The notes beneath the pieces were generated by a model. That model did no database searches, had not been told where the DNA came from, and saw nothing but the letters and a program-made list of their open reading frames with translations. From Gp6-AA40 sp046732795 (GTDB lineage Bacteria > Acidobacteriota > Vicinamibacteria > Vicinamibacterales > UBA2999): a stretch of 51,389 bases of DNA. Of the stretch, positions 42,257 through 50,866 are shown piece by piece. Both the position numbers and the translations under genes were made by a program. Numbering within the stretch: position 1 is the first letter of the stretch; every line of letters begins with the position of its first letter. Location of the stretch: the NCBI GenBank assembly GCA_046732795.1, contig JBKPNV010000087.1:1-51389 (forward strand), in the 5' to 3' direction.

Positions 42257-44194
42257 ATGACCATGCTCGACCGGATGCGGCGACACAAGAACTGGCTCAA
42301 ATGGAGCCTGGCGATCGTGGTGCTGACATTCGTGCTTCTCTACATCCCGGATTTCGTTCAGACGACTCCCACCGGCACCGGCGCGGGCCCTCGCGAGGCC
42401 GTGGCGCAGATCAACGGACGCACGGTCACTGCCGCTGATTTTCAGCAGCGCTACCTGTCGCAGGTGCAGGCGTACCGTCAGCAGTTTGGTGGCAACCTGA
42501 ACGATCAGCTCCTGCGGCAACTCGGTATCGATCAGCAGATCCTCTCCCAGATGATCGACGAACAGGTCGGGCTGATCGAAGCCGAGCAGAATGGCATCAC
42601 CGTCAGTGACGAGGAGCTCGCACAGCAGATCTTCTCGATCCCCGCCCTGCAGGAGAACGGTCGGTTCATCGGCGAGCAGCGCTACGAACAGCTGCTCCTC
42701 AGTCAGAACCCACCGATGACGAAGACGCAGTTCGAGGAAAGCCTGCGGCGCAGCATGGTTCTCGACAAGCTGCGCGCCGCGCTGACCGATTGGATGGCCG
42801 TCTCCGATGGCGACGTGCAGCGTGAGTACAACCAGCGCAACGAGAAAGTGAAGCTGCAGGTCGTGGCGTTGACCGAAGCGAAGTTCCGCAGCGGAGTGAC
42901 GGTCACCGACGCAGAGATTGCCTCACATTTCGACGCGCATAAGGCGGAGTACCGGATCGGTGAGCAGCGGAAGATCAAGTACATCCTGCTCGATCGCGAA
43001 CAGGCACGATTGAAGGTCTCGGTGCCGCCCTCCGACATTCAGCGCTATTACAACGACAACATCCAGCAGTACCAGACGCCGGAACAGGTGAAGGCGAGCC
43101 ACATCCTGCTCAAGACCGAGGGCAAGGATGAAGCCGCCGTCCGCCAGAAGGCCGAGGAAGTGCTGAAGGAGGTCAAGAGCGGAGGGGATTTCGCGGCTCT
43201 CGCCAGGAAGTATTCCGAAGACGACGGCTCGAAGGCCAACGGCGGCGACCTCGATTACTTCGCCCGCGGCCGCATGGTGCCCGAGTTCGAGAAGGTGGCG
43301 TTCACGCTGGAGCCGGGTCAGGTGAGCGACCTCGTGAAGTCGCAGTTCGGATTCCACATCATCAAGGTGATCGACAAGCGGCCCGGAGCGACGAAACCGC
43401 TCGATGAGGTGCGCTCGCAAATCCAGGATCAGCTGGCACTCCAGCTGGCGGATCAGAAAATTACCGATCAGGCCGCGCAGCTCGCGAGCCGCATCAAAGA
43501 CATCGCGGATCTCGAGCCGGTGGCGCGCGAGCTGCAGACCATGGTCCAGGAATCGGGATTGTTCCAGCGCGGCGATCCCGTGCCCGGTCTGGGAGCGGCT
43601 CCGCAGGTTGCGGCGGCGGCGTTCACGCTGCAAGGCACAGCAGCGAGCGCACCGTTGGGCACGGCGCGCGGTCCAGTCTTCATCGCAGTCTCGGAACGCA
43701 AGGATCCCTACGTGCCGATGCTCGACGAGGTCAAGGAAAAAGTGCGTGAGGATTTGATCAAGGCGAAGGCGACGGAAGCCAGCCGAGAGCGCGCGAGCGC
43801 CATCGCGGCGGCGCTCAAATCGTCGAAGGACTTCGCCGCGGCCGCGAAGGCGCAGGGCCTCGAAGCAAAAGACACCGAGCTCGTTCCTCGTGGCGCCGCG
43901 CTGCCCGATATCGGCGTGAGTCCTGAAGTCGATCGGGTTGCGTTCTCGTTGCCCGCGGGCTCGGTCAGCGATCCGATTCAGACCACGGACGGCACCGTCA
44001 TCGTTCGCGTGGCCGAGAAGGATGATGTGACGCCTGACGAGTTACGCCAGGGGCAGGAAGCGTTTCGCGCCGAGTTGCTCAACGAACGCCGGGCCCGCTT
44101 CTTTTCGGCGTATATGAGCAAAGCCAGGGAAAAGATGAAAGTCGAGATCAAGAGCGACGTGCTGCGTCGCGTCCTGGCTGCTTATCAGCTCTAA
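42257..44194 (+). CDS. PpiD/SurA-like peptidyl-prolyl cis-trans isomerase
   Basis: 645 residues from ATG 42257 (ATG 42263 also possible); the frame is open upstream but lacks family sequence there. A membrane anchor (about 14-32, LKWSLAIVVLTFVLLYIPDF) is followed by a SurA-N-like chaperone domain (VAQINGRTVTAADFQQRYLS) and a parvulin domain (KASHILLKTEGKDE, ARKYSEDDGSKANGGDLDYF, FGFHIIKVIDKR). A second, more diverged parvulin-like region lies near the C-terminus. Layout equals PpiD, a periplasmic foldase at the Sec exit. Two further envelope-protein genes, sppA and an FKBP gene, follow. Confidence 0.9.
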   Translation: MTMLDRMRRHKNWLKWSLAIVVLTFVLLYIPDFVQTTPTGTGAGPREAVAQINGRTVTAADFQQRYLSQVQAYRQQFGGNLNDQLLRQLGIDQQILSQMIDEQVGLIEAEQNGITVSDEELAQQIFSIPALQENGRFIGEQRYEQLLLSQNPPMTKTQFEESLRRSMVLDKLRAALTDWMAVSDGDVQREYNQRNEKVKLQVVALTEAKFRSGVTVTDAEIASHFDAHKAEYRIGEQRKIKYILLDREQARLKVSVPPSDIQRYYNDNIQQYQTPEQVKASHILLKTEGKDEAAVRQKAEEVLKEVKSGGDFAALARKYSEDDGSKANGGDLDYFARGRMVPEFEKVAFTLEPGQVSDLVKSQFGFHIIKVIDKRPGATKPLDEVRSQIQDQLALQLADQKITDQAAQLASRIKDIADLEPVARELQTMVQESGLFQRGDPVPGLGAAPQVAAAAFTLQGTAASAPLGTARGPVFIAVSERKDPYVPMLDEVKEKVREDLIKAKATEASRERASAIAAALKSSKDFAAAAKAQGLEAKDTELVPRGAALPDIGVSPEVDRVAFSLPAGSVSDPIQTTDGTVIVRVAEKDDVTPDELRQGQEAFRAELLNERRARFFSAYMSKAREKMKVEIKSDVLRRVLAAYQL

Positions 44195-44208
44195 GCGTTC
44201 AGTCTGCT

Positions 44209-44239
44209 GCAGCGGCGGGTCTGAAGACCCCGCCGCTGC
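44209..44239. repeat. Long REP-like hairpin GCAGCGGCGGGTCT-GA-AGACCCCGCCGCTGC
   Basis: A 14-base arm pairs fully with the other arm except for one bulged C. It lies 14 bases after the ppiD stop and 13 bases before the convergent cytochrome P460 stop. It shares GGCGGGTCT/AGAC with 16021-16046 and a TGAA apex with 33448-33467. It could stop transcripts from both sides, but there is no T-run. Confidence 0.8.
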
Positions 44240-44252
44240 GACGGCGGATACG

Positions 44253-44864
44253 TCACGGCTTCTTGTTCGGATCGTACGTCGACTTGATCGTTCCCTTCGC
44301 CTTCGCAATCGCGAACAGCTCCGGATAGAACTGCACGAAGGTGTTCTCGACTGCCGTGTTCGCGGAATGGCAGGCGTAGCAGGTCGCCGTCGACGGCAAC
44401 GCCGCGGCGCTCTCGACGAGTCCATCACGACTGTCGAAGCTGAAATATCCCCAACCGCCAGTGCTCTTGAAGCGCTCGGTGTCCTTGACCGCCGCCTCGA
44501 TCAGGGCGATGTCTCCCTGCGTGTGGCCGCCGTTATTGATCGAGACGTTCACTTCAGCCCTTCGTATTTCGAGGAGGAACATCGTCTTGTCCGGCCACGC
44601 ACCGGAGCGCAGGAATGCCGCATAGGCGTCACGCGTGACGAAGACGTTGTCGAACATCGGGGCGCGGCCGTTGGCGGCCTGCGCCGGACCATAAGTCATG
44701 CCGAGGCCGCTCGTCACGAATACCCACGAGCGGTAGTCGAGCGGACGAATCAACTGGCCCGTGCTCGTGAAGCTTGGCGCAGCGGGCTGTTGGGCAGAGG
44801 TCAACGACTGAAGGCCGGTTAACATGCCCCAACCGCACAATGCGGTAACCAGCAGTTTGCTCAT
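44253..44864 (-). CDS. Cytochrome P460-family protein
   Basis: 203 residues. A signal peptide (about 1-24, ending LTSAQ) precedes the P460 fold: YRSWVFVTSGLGMTYGP, FDNVFVTRDAYAAFLRSGAW, TMFLLEIRRAEV, KDTERFKSTGGWGYFSF. A single haem site C162-Y-A-C165-H166 is near the C-terminus. P460 proteins oxidise hydroxylamine or bind NO, using a Lys cross-link to haem that cannot be judged from sequence. AGGA lies 7 bases before the ATG. No other nitrogen genes are near, so a role in NO or hydroxylamine detoxification is inference. Confidence 0.87.
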   Translation of the reverse strand: MSKLLVTALCGWGMLTGLQSLTSAQQPAAPSFTSTGQLIRPLDYRSWVFVTSGLGMTYGPAQAANGRAPMFDNVFVTRDAYAAFLRSGAWPDKTMFLLEIRRAEVNVSINNGGHTQGDIALIEAAVKDTERFKSTGGWGYFSFDSRDGLVESAAALPSTATCYACHSANTAVENTFVQFYPELFAIAKAKGTIKSTYDPNKKP

Positions 44865-44889
44865 GGCTCGTCCTTTGTAATGACCGAAA

Positions 44890-44924
44890 GGGTGATTTCC
44901 TTCTGGTTCATGAGGAAATCACCC
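44890..44924. repeat. Perfect 12-bp hairpin, GTGATTTCC family
   Basis: GGGTGATTTCCT (44890-44901) and AGGAAATCACCC (44913-44924) pair perfectly around an 11-base loop. It lies 11 bases after the sppA stop and 25 bases before the P460 start on the same strand. The arms share GTGATTTCC with the palindrome at 7546-7590, pointing to a dispersed family. Confidence 0.8.
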
Positions 44925-44935
44925 CCGTGGCCTTA

Positions 44936-46702
44936 TCACCTCACGAATGTAAACGGCATCAGGGCCAGCGGCTCTCCACGCCGGAACAGGCGCGTCGGTG
45001 CTGAGAGCGCAGCCATCGCGCGGTGCTCGGTCGTCCCGGCCAGCATGCTCCACAGACCCGCCGTGCCTGCGCCGCCAAACTGTTCCGACAGCGCGTCGAG
45101 GAGACCGCGACGCTCAGGATAGACGACGAGCTGCACGTCTTCATTCGCTGGAATTTTGGCTTTTTCCTTGGCGAGGGCGACGGCGGCGTCGAGTCCACCG
45201 AGCGCGTCGACCAGGCCGTGCCCGAGCGCCTGCCGCCCCGTCCACACACGCCCCTGTGCCACCGCGTGAATCGCTTCGGGCGTCGACTTGCGGGACTCGG
45301 CAACCTTCTTGAGAAAGTTCTTGTAGAAGTCGTCCATGAAGGACGCCACCTTGTCGCGCTGGGCCGGTGTGAAGGGCGCGAATGGCGAGTAGATGTCGGC
45401 GTTTGCACCCGAGGTGACGGCCTCAGTCGTGACCCCGACCTTGCCGAGCGTCCCGGCGATCACCATCTTTCCGCCGAAGATGCCAATCGATCCGGTCAGC
45501 GTACCGGGCTGCGCGACGATGGCCTCTGTCGGCATCGCGATGTAGTACCCGCCCGACGCAGCAAGATCCGACATCGAGGTCACGAGCGGCCGATTCGGCT
45601 TCTCCTCGCGCGTAATCTTCAGCTCGCGCCAAATCACGTCCGAGGCCACCGACGAACCGCCCGGGCTGTCGATGCGAAGGACGATCGCCTTGATCGAGTC
45701 ATCGTCTCGAATCTTCCGGATCTGATCGATGATCGTCTCCGAGCCGACGACGGATCCGTTCATGGCATCGAAACCGCTCTTGCCGGAGACGATCGTCCCG
45801 ACGACGTAGAGGACCGCGATTCTCGATCGCGTGCGCAATCCTGCCGATGGCGGCCTGGTGCGCTGGTAGTCGACGCCCTCCATCCGGCGGGTGGACTTTC
45901 CGTCGCCCAGTTCGGGTACGCGATCGTCGAGCTCGTCCTCGTAGGCGAGATCGTCGACCAGTCCTGCTTCAAGTGCCTCTTTGGCCACGAACGGGCCCTT
46001 GTCGAGAAGGTCGCGGACCTCGTTCTCGCTTTTCTTCCGGCCGTCGGCAATTCCCGCAACGAGCTGGTCGTACATGTCGCGATTCAGCGACTGCGCCATC
46101 TCGCGATGGGCGGGCGTGAAGCCTTTCTGCGTCAGCTGATTGGGCGCTGTCTTGTAGTCGCCGATGTGTACGAAGTCGGGATAGGCGCCGATCTTATCGA
46201 GCGTGCCGCGCAGGAACATCTCGTACGACGCCACCCCTGTGAGGTCGAGCGAACTGGTGGGCATCAGGAAGACACGGTCCGCCGCACTCGCGAGGTAGTA
46301 CTCGCGATCGCCGCCGAACTCGAGAAACGCGGTCACGTGCTTGCCCGATTTTCGGAACGCGGTGATGGCGTCGCGCATCTCCTGCACCTTGCCCCAGTAC
46401 GGCACGTTCAGCGTCGACGGCATCAGCAGCACCGCGCGGACACGGTTGTCGCGGCTCGCGCGCCGCAGCGCGTCCACGAAGCCGCGCACGGTGTTCACGT
46501 CACGACCGAACACCTGCCCGATCACATCGTCGGGCTCGACTTCAGGCAGATTACCGCCCGGACGCAGGATCAGCGTGGCCGAGGACGGGACCGACGGTCC
46601 CCGGGAAACGGCCACAAACGTCAGCACGACAGCGGCCATCGAGACGACCACCGCCAGGCCGATCAGCGACAAGACCAGACGAACACCTCGGCGTGGAGCC
46701 AC
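44936..46702 (-). CDS. sppA: Signal peptide peptidase SppA, 67-kDa type
   Basis: 588 residues from GTG 46702, selected because AGGAGG (46709-46714) is 6 bases upstream; the frame stays open to 46828 but the extra residues come from a GGGACTCGGG repeat. One membrane anchor (about 8-30). Catalytic Lys in the N-terminal half (HIGDYKTAPNQL) and Ser in the C-terminal half (MSDLAASGGYYIAMP), with DSPGGSSVASD and TGSIGIFGGK. It degrades signal peptides after secretion. Stands 71 bases upstream of the P460 gene. Confidence 0.93.
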   Translation of the reverse strand: MAPRRGVRLVLSLIGLAVVVSMAAVVLTFVAVSRGPSVPSSATLILRPGGNLPEVEPDDVIGQVFGRDVNTVRGFVDALRRASRDNRVRAVLLMPSTLNVPYWGKVQEMRDAITAFRKSGKHVTAFLEFGGDREYYLASAADRVFLMPTSSLDLTGVASYEMFLRGTLDKIGAYPDFVHIGDYKTAPNQLTQKGFTPAHREMAQSLNRDMYDQLVAGIADGRKKSENEVRDLLDKGPFVAKEALEAGLVDDLAYEDELDDRVPELGDGKSTRRMEGVDYQRTRPPSAGLRTRSRIAVLYVVGTIVSGKSGFDAMNGSVVGSETIIDQIRKIRDDDSIKAIVLRIDSPGGSSVASDVIWRELKITREEKPNRPLVTSMSDLAASGGYYIAMPTEAIVAQPGTLTGSIGIFGGKMVIAGTLGKVGVTTEAVTSGANADIYSPFAPFTPAQRDKVASFMDDFYKNFLKKVAESRKSTPEAIHAVAQGRVWTGRQALGHGLVDALGGLDAAVALAKEKAKIPANEDVQLVVYPERRGLLDALSEQFGGAGTAGLWSMLAGTTEHRAMAALSAPTRLFRRGEPLALMPFTFVR

Positions 46703-46744
46703 GACGACCCTCCTGGAAATTGAGGATTCATTGTACGGCGCTCT

Positions 46745-46828
46745 CTGTCCCGGGGCTCGGGACTCGCGACTCGGGACTCGGGGCTCGGACTCGGGGAGTC
46801 GGGACTCGGGGCTCGGGACCCGGGGCAC
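46745..46828. repeat. Degenerate GGGACTCGGG repeat upstream of sppA
   Basis: About nine imperfect copies of GGGACTCGG/GGGGCTCGG run through the gap between the divergent sppA and FKBP genes (CGGGGCTCGGGACTCGCGAC, TCGGGACTCGGGGCTCGGAC and so on). The open frame into it makes a Pro/Ser/Arg-rich false N-terminus (PRVPSPESRLPESEPRVPSR). Confidence 0.85.
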
Positions 46829-46900
46829 GCGGCGGCAGCGAAGTCTCGCGGAGCGCGCCGAGTCGGCGAAGGCGGAGGAGTTGAGCGATAATCACCCGTC

Positions 46901-47338
46901 GTGTCGAAACCGTTGAGTGCACTGCTATTGGCCCTGCTCGTCTCGGCCTACGGCTGTGGATCGGAGTCAGCGAATATGGGCCAGTCGAATATTTCAGAGC
47001 TCGTGAAGAACGATGACGTGCCGGGCAGCGGCAACGAGGCCGTCTCCGGACGACAGGTCACGGTTCACTACACAGGCTGGCTCTACGATCAGGCCAAGGC
47101 CGACCACAAGGGCAAGAAATTCGACAGCTCGCGCGATCACGGCGAGCCGTTCCAGTTTCGTCTTGGCGCCGGCCAGGTGATTCGGGGCTGGGACGAGGGT
47201 GTCGCCGGCATGAAGGTCGGGGGCAAACGGACGCTCATCATTCCGCCGCAAATGGGCTACGGCAGTCGAGGCGCCGGCAGCGACATCCCACCAAATTCCA
47301 CCCTGCTGTTCGAGGTCGAGCTGCTGGACGTGCGATAA
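46901..47338 (+). CDS. FKBP-type peptidyl-prolyl cis-trans isomerase, exported
   Basis: 145 residues, GTG start. A signal sequence (about 1-19) ends VSAYGC, which may be a weak lipobox with Cys at residue 19. The FKBP domain (about 45-145) has VTVHYTGWLYD, GKKFDSSRDHGEPFQFRLG, VIRGWDEGVAGMKVGGKRTL and IPPQMGYGSRG, with the aromatic pocket residues retained. It speeds proline isomerisation in exported proteins, complementing the PpiD-like protein nearby. RlmD gene starts 15 bases later and may be co-transcribed. Confidence 0.92.
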   Translation: MSKPLSALLLALLVSAYGCGSESANMGQSNISELVKNDDVPGSGNEAVSGRQVTVHYTGWLYDQAKADHKGKKFDSSRDHGEPFQFRLGAGQVIRGWDEGVAGMKVGGKRTLIIPPQMGYGSRGAGSDIPPNSTLLFEVELLDVR

Positions 47339-47353
47339 GCCGCGCGAGACGTC

Positions 47354-48703
47354 GTGGCTGACTTCGCCGACGTCGACATCGAATCGATCAGTCTGAGCGG
47401 AGACGGCATCGCCCGGCTGGGGCGCACTGCGCTGACGGTTCCGTTCACTATTCCAGGCGAACGCGTACGCGTTCGCCTGGATCCCACACGCGCGGGCACG
47501 CTGACGGGCTCGCTCGTCGAGATCCTGCGCGCATCACCCGATCGGGTGCAGCCTCGCTGCCGCCACTTCGGTCCGCATGCAGAACACGGCCGAACGTGCG
47601 GCGGTTGTTCCTGGCAGCACATCGCCTACGCCGCGCAACTCGCGCTCAAAACGGAGCTGGTGACCCGTCTCGTGCGGGAGAAAGTTCGCGCAGCGCCGAC
47701 CGCATCGCCGATGCTGCCCGCGACGCCAGTCGACGAGCCTTGGCACTATCGCAACAAAATCCATTTCGTCGTCGAGCGTAGCCCTCGTGAACTCGTGATG
47801 GGGCACTACGCTCGCTCTTCACGCCGCATCGTCGCGGTGCGGGAATGCCCGGTGCACGACGACCGCGGCAACATGGTGGCGTTCGCGTTGCGCGACGCGT
47901 GTCAGCTGGCGGATGCACGTGAGGTCAAGGGCGTCGCCGTCCGCGTCGGCCTCAGCAGGGCGGAGACGATGGCGACACTCGTCGTGACGAGCGAGCGAGA
48001 CAAGCGCGTGCGCGTCGCGTCGCGGCGCGTGCTGGCGGGCGCCGCCGCGCCAACGTCGCTGCACGTCAACATTCACCCGCGCGGCGACGCGTTCGTTTTC
48101 GGGAGGGAGACACGCCACGTCGCTGGCCCCGAGCGCCTGCGAGAGGACGTGGGAACGGCATCGTTCCTGATTTCCCCGACCTCGTTCTTCCAGACCAACG
48201 TTCGCGCGGCCGCAATCCTGGTGGAACAGGTACTTGCCGCCATCCCACCTGACGCGGGCGTGCTCGACCTCTATGCGGGCGCTGGACTGTTTGCACTTCC
48301 GCTCGCGCTATCAGGTCACATGGTGGTCGCGATCGAAGAGAATCGCAGGGCCGTGAGCGACGGCCAGGCAAGCCTTCGCCTGAGCCGCGTTCCCGAGGCT
48401 CGATGCCGGTTCATCGCCAGGCCGGTGGAGCTTGCGCTTGGACGTGACGCTGCCCTGCAAGATTTCGACGCAGTCGTGCTCGATCCACCGCGCGAAGGAT
48501 GTCAGCCGTCGGTGATCGATCGGGTGTTCGGCCAGCGAGGGCCGGCGCGGGCGGTGTATGTCTCGTGCGATCCGGAATCACTGGCGCGTGACCTCGGGCG
48601 CATCACGGCGTGCGGGTACGCCATCGATTCCATGCAGCCGGTGGACATGTTCCCGCACACGCCGCATATCGAGACGGTCGTCGTGATCAATCGCGCAGGC
48701 TGA
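47354..48703 (+). CDS. RlmD/TrmA-family 23S rRNA (uracil-C5)-methyltransferase
   Basis: 449 residues, GTG start. An N-terminal TRAM-like domain (DVDIESISLSGDGIAR), an iron-sulfur site with C69, C82, C85 and C165 (RCRHFG, TCGGCSW, RECPVH), then the SAM domain: VLDLYAGAGLFALPLA, VVLDPPREGC and YVSCDPESLARDLGR, where the Cys of SCD is the nucleophile. The family methylates U1939 or U747 of 23S rRNA or U54 of tRNA; which target is unproved. Its TGA stop lies within a REP-like hairpin. Confidence 0.92.
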   Translation: MADFADVDIESISLSGDGIARLGRTALTVPFTIPGERVRVRLDPTRAGTLTGSLVEILRASPDRVQPRCRHFGPHAEHGRTCGGCSWQHIAYAAQLALKTELVTRLVREKVRAAPTASPMLPATPVDEPWHYRNKIHFVVERSPRELVMGHYARSSRRIVAVRECPVHDDRGNMVAFALRDACQLADAREVKGVAVRVGLSRAETMATLVVTSERDKRVRVASRRVLAGAAAPTSLHVNIHPRGDAFVFGRETRHVAGPERLREDVGTASFLISPTSFFQTNVRAAAILVEQVLAAIPPDAGVLDLYAGAGLFALPLALSGHMVVAIEENRRAVSDGQASLRLSRVPEARCRFIARPVELALGRDAALQDFDAVVLDPPREGCQPSVIDRVFGQRGPARAVYVSCDPESLARDLGRITACGYAIDSMQPVDMFPHTPHIETVVVINRAG

Positions 48704-48712
48704 AGCCCGCGC
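48693..48712. repeat. REP-like hairpin GCGCAGGC-TGAA-GCCCGCGC enclosing the RlmD stop codon
   Basis: Stem of 7 pairs in 8 positions with a TGAA loop; TTTAT follows. The TGA stop of the RlmD gene is the loop itself. It shares the GGCTGAAGCC core with 33448-33467. It may serve as a terminator. Confidence 0.6.
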
Positions 48713-48766
48713 TTTATGACGATATCGAAACGAACGCGGCCTGACCCTTCACACCTTCACATGCAT

Positions 48767-49150
48767 TCACTTGGCCGGCGTGGCGATCGGCTTGCCCTTT
48801 TCAACGACGTAGGTGGCGAGGACGCGGGTGCGCGCCGACCCTTTGTTGGTCGCGTTATGAACAGTACCGGCGGGTACGAAAAACGTTTCGCCTGCCTTGA
48901 GCGTGACGGTCGGCTTCCCCGTTTGCTCGAACACGAGCGTGCCCTCGAGGAGATAGCCCGCCTCTTCGCCCGGATGGGTATGCGCGCCAGAGCTTGCACC
49001 CGGTTGAAACTCGGCGATGGCACTGACGACTTCTCGCCCTGGGGTCGACAGGTCGCCTCGCTGGATCACGGTTCGAGAGAAGCCGGGCTGTTGGGCGTGG
49101 GCGCCGGCAACGACTACGAACAGCGCGACGGCAATAGCGAGAGATCTCAT
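48767..49150 (-). CDS. Secreted cupin-domain protein
   Basis: 127 residues from ATG 49150, with AGGAGT 4 bases upstream; the longer open frame to 49936 is an antisense artefact of the ankyrin gene. Signal peptide MRSLAIAVALFVVVAGAHAQ. The cupin barrel motifs are GAHTHPGEEAGYLLEGTL (metal-ligand His and Glu) and FFVPAGTVHNATN. Small cupins of this type bind a metal; function ranges from sugar binding to enzymatic isomerisation and is not known here. Divergent from the ankyrin gene. Confidence 0.87.
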   Translation of the reverse strand: MRSLAIAVALFVVVAGAHAQQPGFSRTVIQRGDLSTPGREVVSAIAEFQPGASSGAHTHPGEEAGYLLEGTLVFEQTGKPTVTLKAGETFFVPAGTVHNATNKGSARTRVLATYVVEKGKPIATPAK

Positions 49151-49315
49151 TCGGACTCCTTGCTGGTCGGTTCCAGTTCCATGTTTCCAGCTGCCAGGTT
49201 CAGGAATTGCCAAGGTTAGGGCAAAAGCGCCTCTAGCCAAAAATTTGCTGAAATTCGGGCGTGATGGATTGTCTAATGAAGTCGTATGGGTGGAAGGTCC
49301 ACGGCGAGGAGAGGT

Positions 49316-50866
49316 GTGTCGAACCGCCGAGCGTACGTGGCGGCGGTAGTGTTGTTGGCCACGGCTACAGCAAGCACGGCGGCCGATAGCGATACGCGAC
49401 TGGCGGACGCCGCTATGCGCCGTGACGTGGCGAAGGTGCGCACCTTGATCGCCCAGAAAGTCGACGCCAACGTTCCGGGGCAAGACGGCACTCCCGCCCT
49501 GCACTGGGCCGTGCGCGTCGATGATGTCGCGACGTCGAAGCTGCTGTTGGGTGCAGGCGCTCAGGCGACGTTGGCAAACCGGTATGGCCTCACCCCGCTG
49601 TCGATCGCTGCGGCTAACGGCAGCGCGGCGATGATTGGGGTGCTGCTCGACGCCGGCGCCGACGCAAACGCGCCCGATCCAGCTGGCGACACGCCGCTGA
49701 TGAATGTGGCCCGCGTCGGTCGCGCGGATGCCGTAACCCTCTTGCTCGATCGCGGCGCGACGATCGACGCCGCGGACGCGACCTACCAGCAAACGGCGTT
49801 GATGGTGGCCGTTCGCGAGAACCACCCCGACATCGTCAAGCTGTTGATCGCGCGCGGCGCGTCGGTAAACGCGCGAACACGAGTCGGGCGCGCGCCGCAA
49901 TGGATCCTGCCCAATTCGGTTCCCGGCTTCGGCCACGGCATCGGTATCGTCCGTGGCGGATTACCGCCGCGCGGGTCGCGCGCACCCATCCCGGGCGGGA
50001 TGACGCCTCTGCTCTACGCCGCGCGCGACGGCAGGATGGAAATCGTCCGCATGCTCCTCGAGGCGGGCGCGGACATCAACCAGCGCGACGCGAACGAGAT
50101 CACGCCGCTCATCATCGCGATCACCAACAATCATCCCGACGTCGCCCGCGCCCTGATCGATCGTGGTGCCGACATCAAGGCCGTCGATTGGTACGGGCGC
50201 ACAGCGCTGTGGGCGGCGGTAGAAACGCGCAACATGGACGTGGACAACGCCACCTTCGTGAACAGCATCGATCGCGCGCCGTTTCTCGATCTCATCCAGG
50301 TGTTGCTCGAGCGCGGCGCCGACCCCAACGTTCGCACCAAAGAGGTGCCGCCAATTCGACGGGAGTTCCTGCGCATCACGGGATCGCTGTCGTGGGTTGA
50401 CTTCACCGGTCAGACACCCTTCGTGACGGCATCGCTTGCTGGCGATCTCACCGTGATGAAACTGCTGCTCAAGCACAACGCCGATCCGAATATCCCGACG
50501 TTCACCGGCACGACCGCGCTGATGGCCGCCGCGGGCGTGAATTGGGTCGTGGATCAGACGTATGACGAGGGTCAGCCGGCGCTGCTCGATGCAGTCAAGC
50601 TGTGCGTCGAGCTCGGCATGGATGTCAACGCCGTGAACGCCATGGGGCTGACGGCGCTGCACGGCGCTGCAAACCGAGGGTCCGATGACATCATTCGGTA
50701 CCTGGTCCAGCAAGGCGCGAAGATCGATGCGAAAGATGCGGAAGGGCGCACGCCGCTGACGTGGGCGGAGGGCGTCTTCCTGGCGACGCATCCCGCACGG
50801 CCAAAGCCGGCGTCGATCGAGTTGCTGAAGCAACTGGCGTCGAACGCACCCGTCGCGAACCCATGA
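49316..50866 (+). CDS. Exported ankyrin-repeat protein
   Basis: 516 residues from GTG 49316, where GAGGAG is 4 bases upstream and MSNRRAYVAAVVLLATATAS forms a good signal peptide; ATG 49286 is an alternative adding 10 residues. About ten ankyrin repeats follow with the TPLxxAAxxG pattern (TPALHWAVRVDD, TPLSIAAANGSA, TPLMNVARVGRA, TALMVAVRENHP, TPLLYAARDGRM, TPLIIAITNNHP, TALHGAANRGSD). A longer non-repeat insert with Gly/Arg residues lies near 195-225. Ankyrin arrays bind proteins. The stop overlaps the next start (ATGA), coupling it to a cytochrome/DUF1587 protein. Confidence 0.87.
   Translation: MSNRRAYVAAVVLLATATASTAADSDTRLADAAMRRDVAKVRTLIAQKVDANVPGQDGTPALHWAVRVDDVATSKLLLGAGAQATLANRYGLTPLSIAAANGSAAMIGVLLDAGADANAPDPAGDTPLMNVARVGRADAVTLLLDRGATIDAADATYQQTALMVAVRENHPDIVKLLIARGASVNARTRVGRAPQWILPNSVPGFGHGIGIVRGGLPPRGSRAPIPGGMTPLLYAARDGRMEIVRMLLEAGADINQRDANEITPLIIAITNNHPDVARALIDRGADIKAVDWYGRTALWAAVETRNMDVDNATFVNSIDRAPFLDLIQVLLERGADPNVRTKEVPPIRREFLRITGSLSWVDFTGQTPFVTASLAGDLTVMKLLLKHNADPNIPTFTGTTALMAAAGVNWVVDQTYDEGQPALLDAVKLCVELGMDVNAVNAMGLTALHGAANRGSDDIIRYLVQQGAKIDAKDAEGRTPLTWAEGVFLATHPARPKPASIELLKQLASNAPVANP

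Noticed and set aside
45023..46723. 566-residue open frame opposite sppA
   Set aside because: Antisense shadow; SppA catalytic motifs and a good ribosome-binding site support the minus strand.
49151..49936. N-terminal extension of the cupin reading frame to 389 residues
   Set aside because: The extra part is antisense to the ankyrin gene; the ATG at 49150 has a good ribosome-binding site and a signal peptide.
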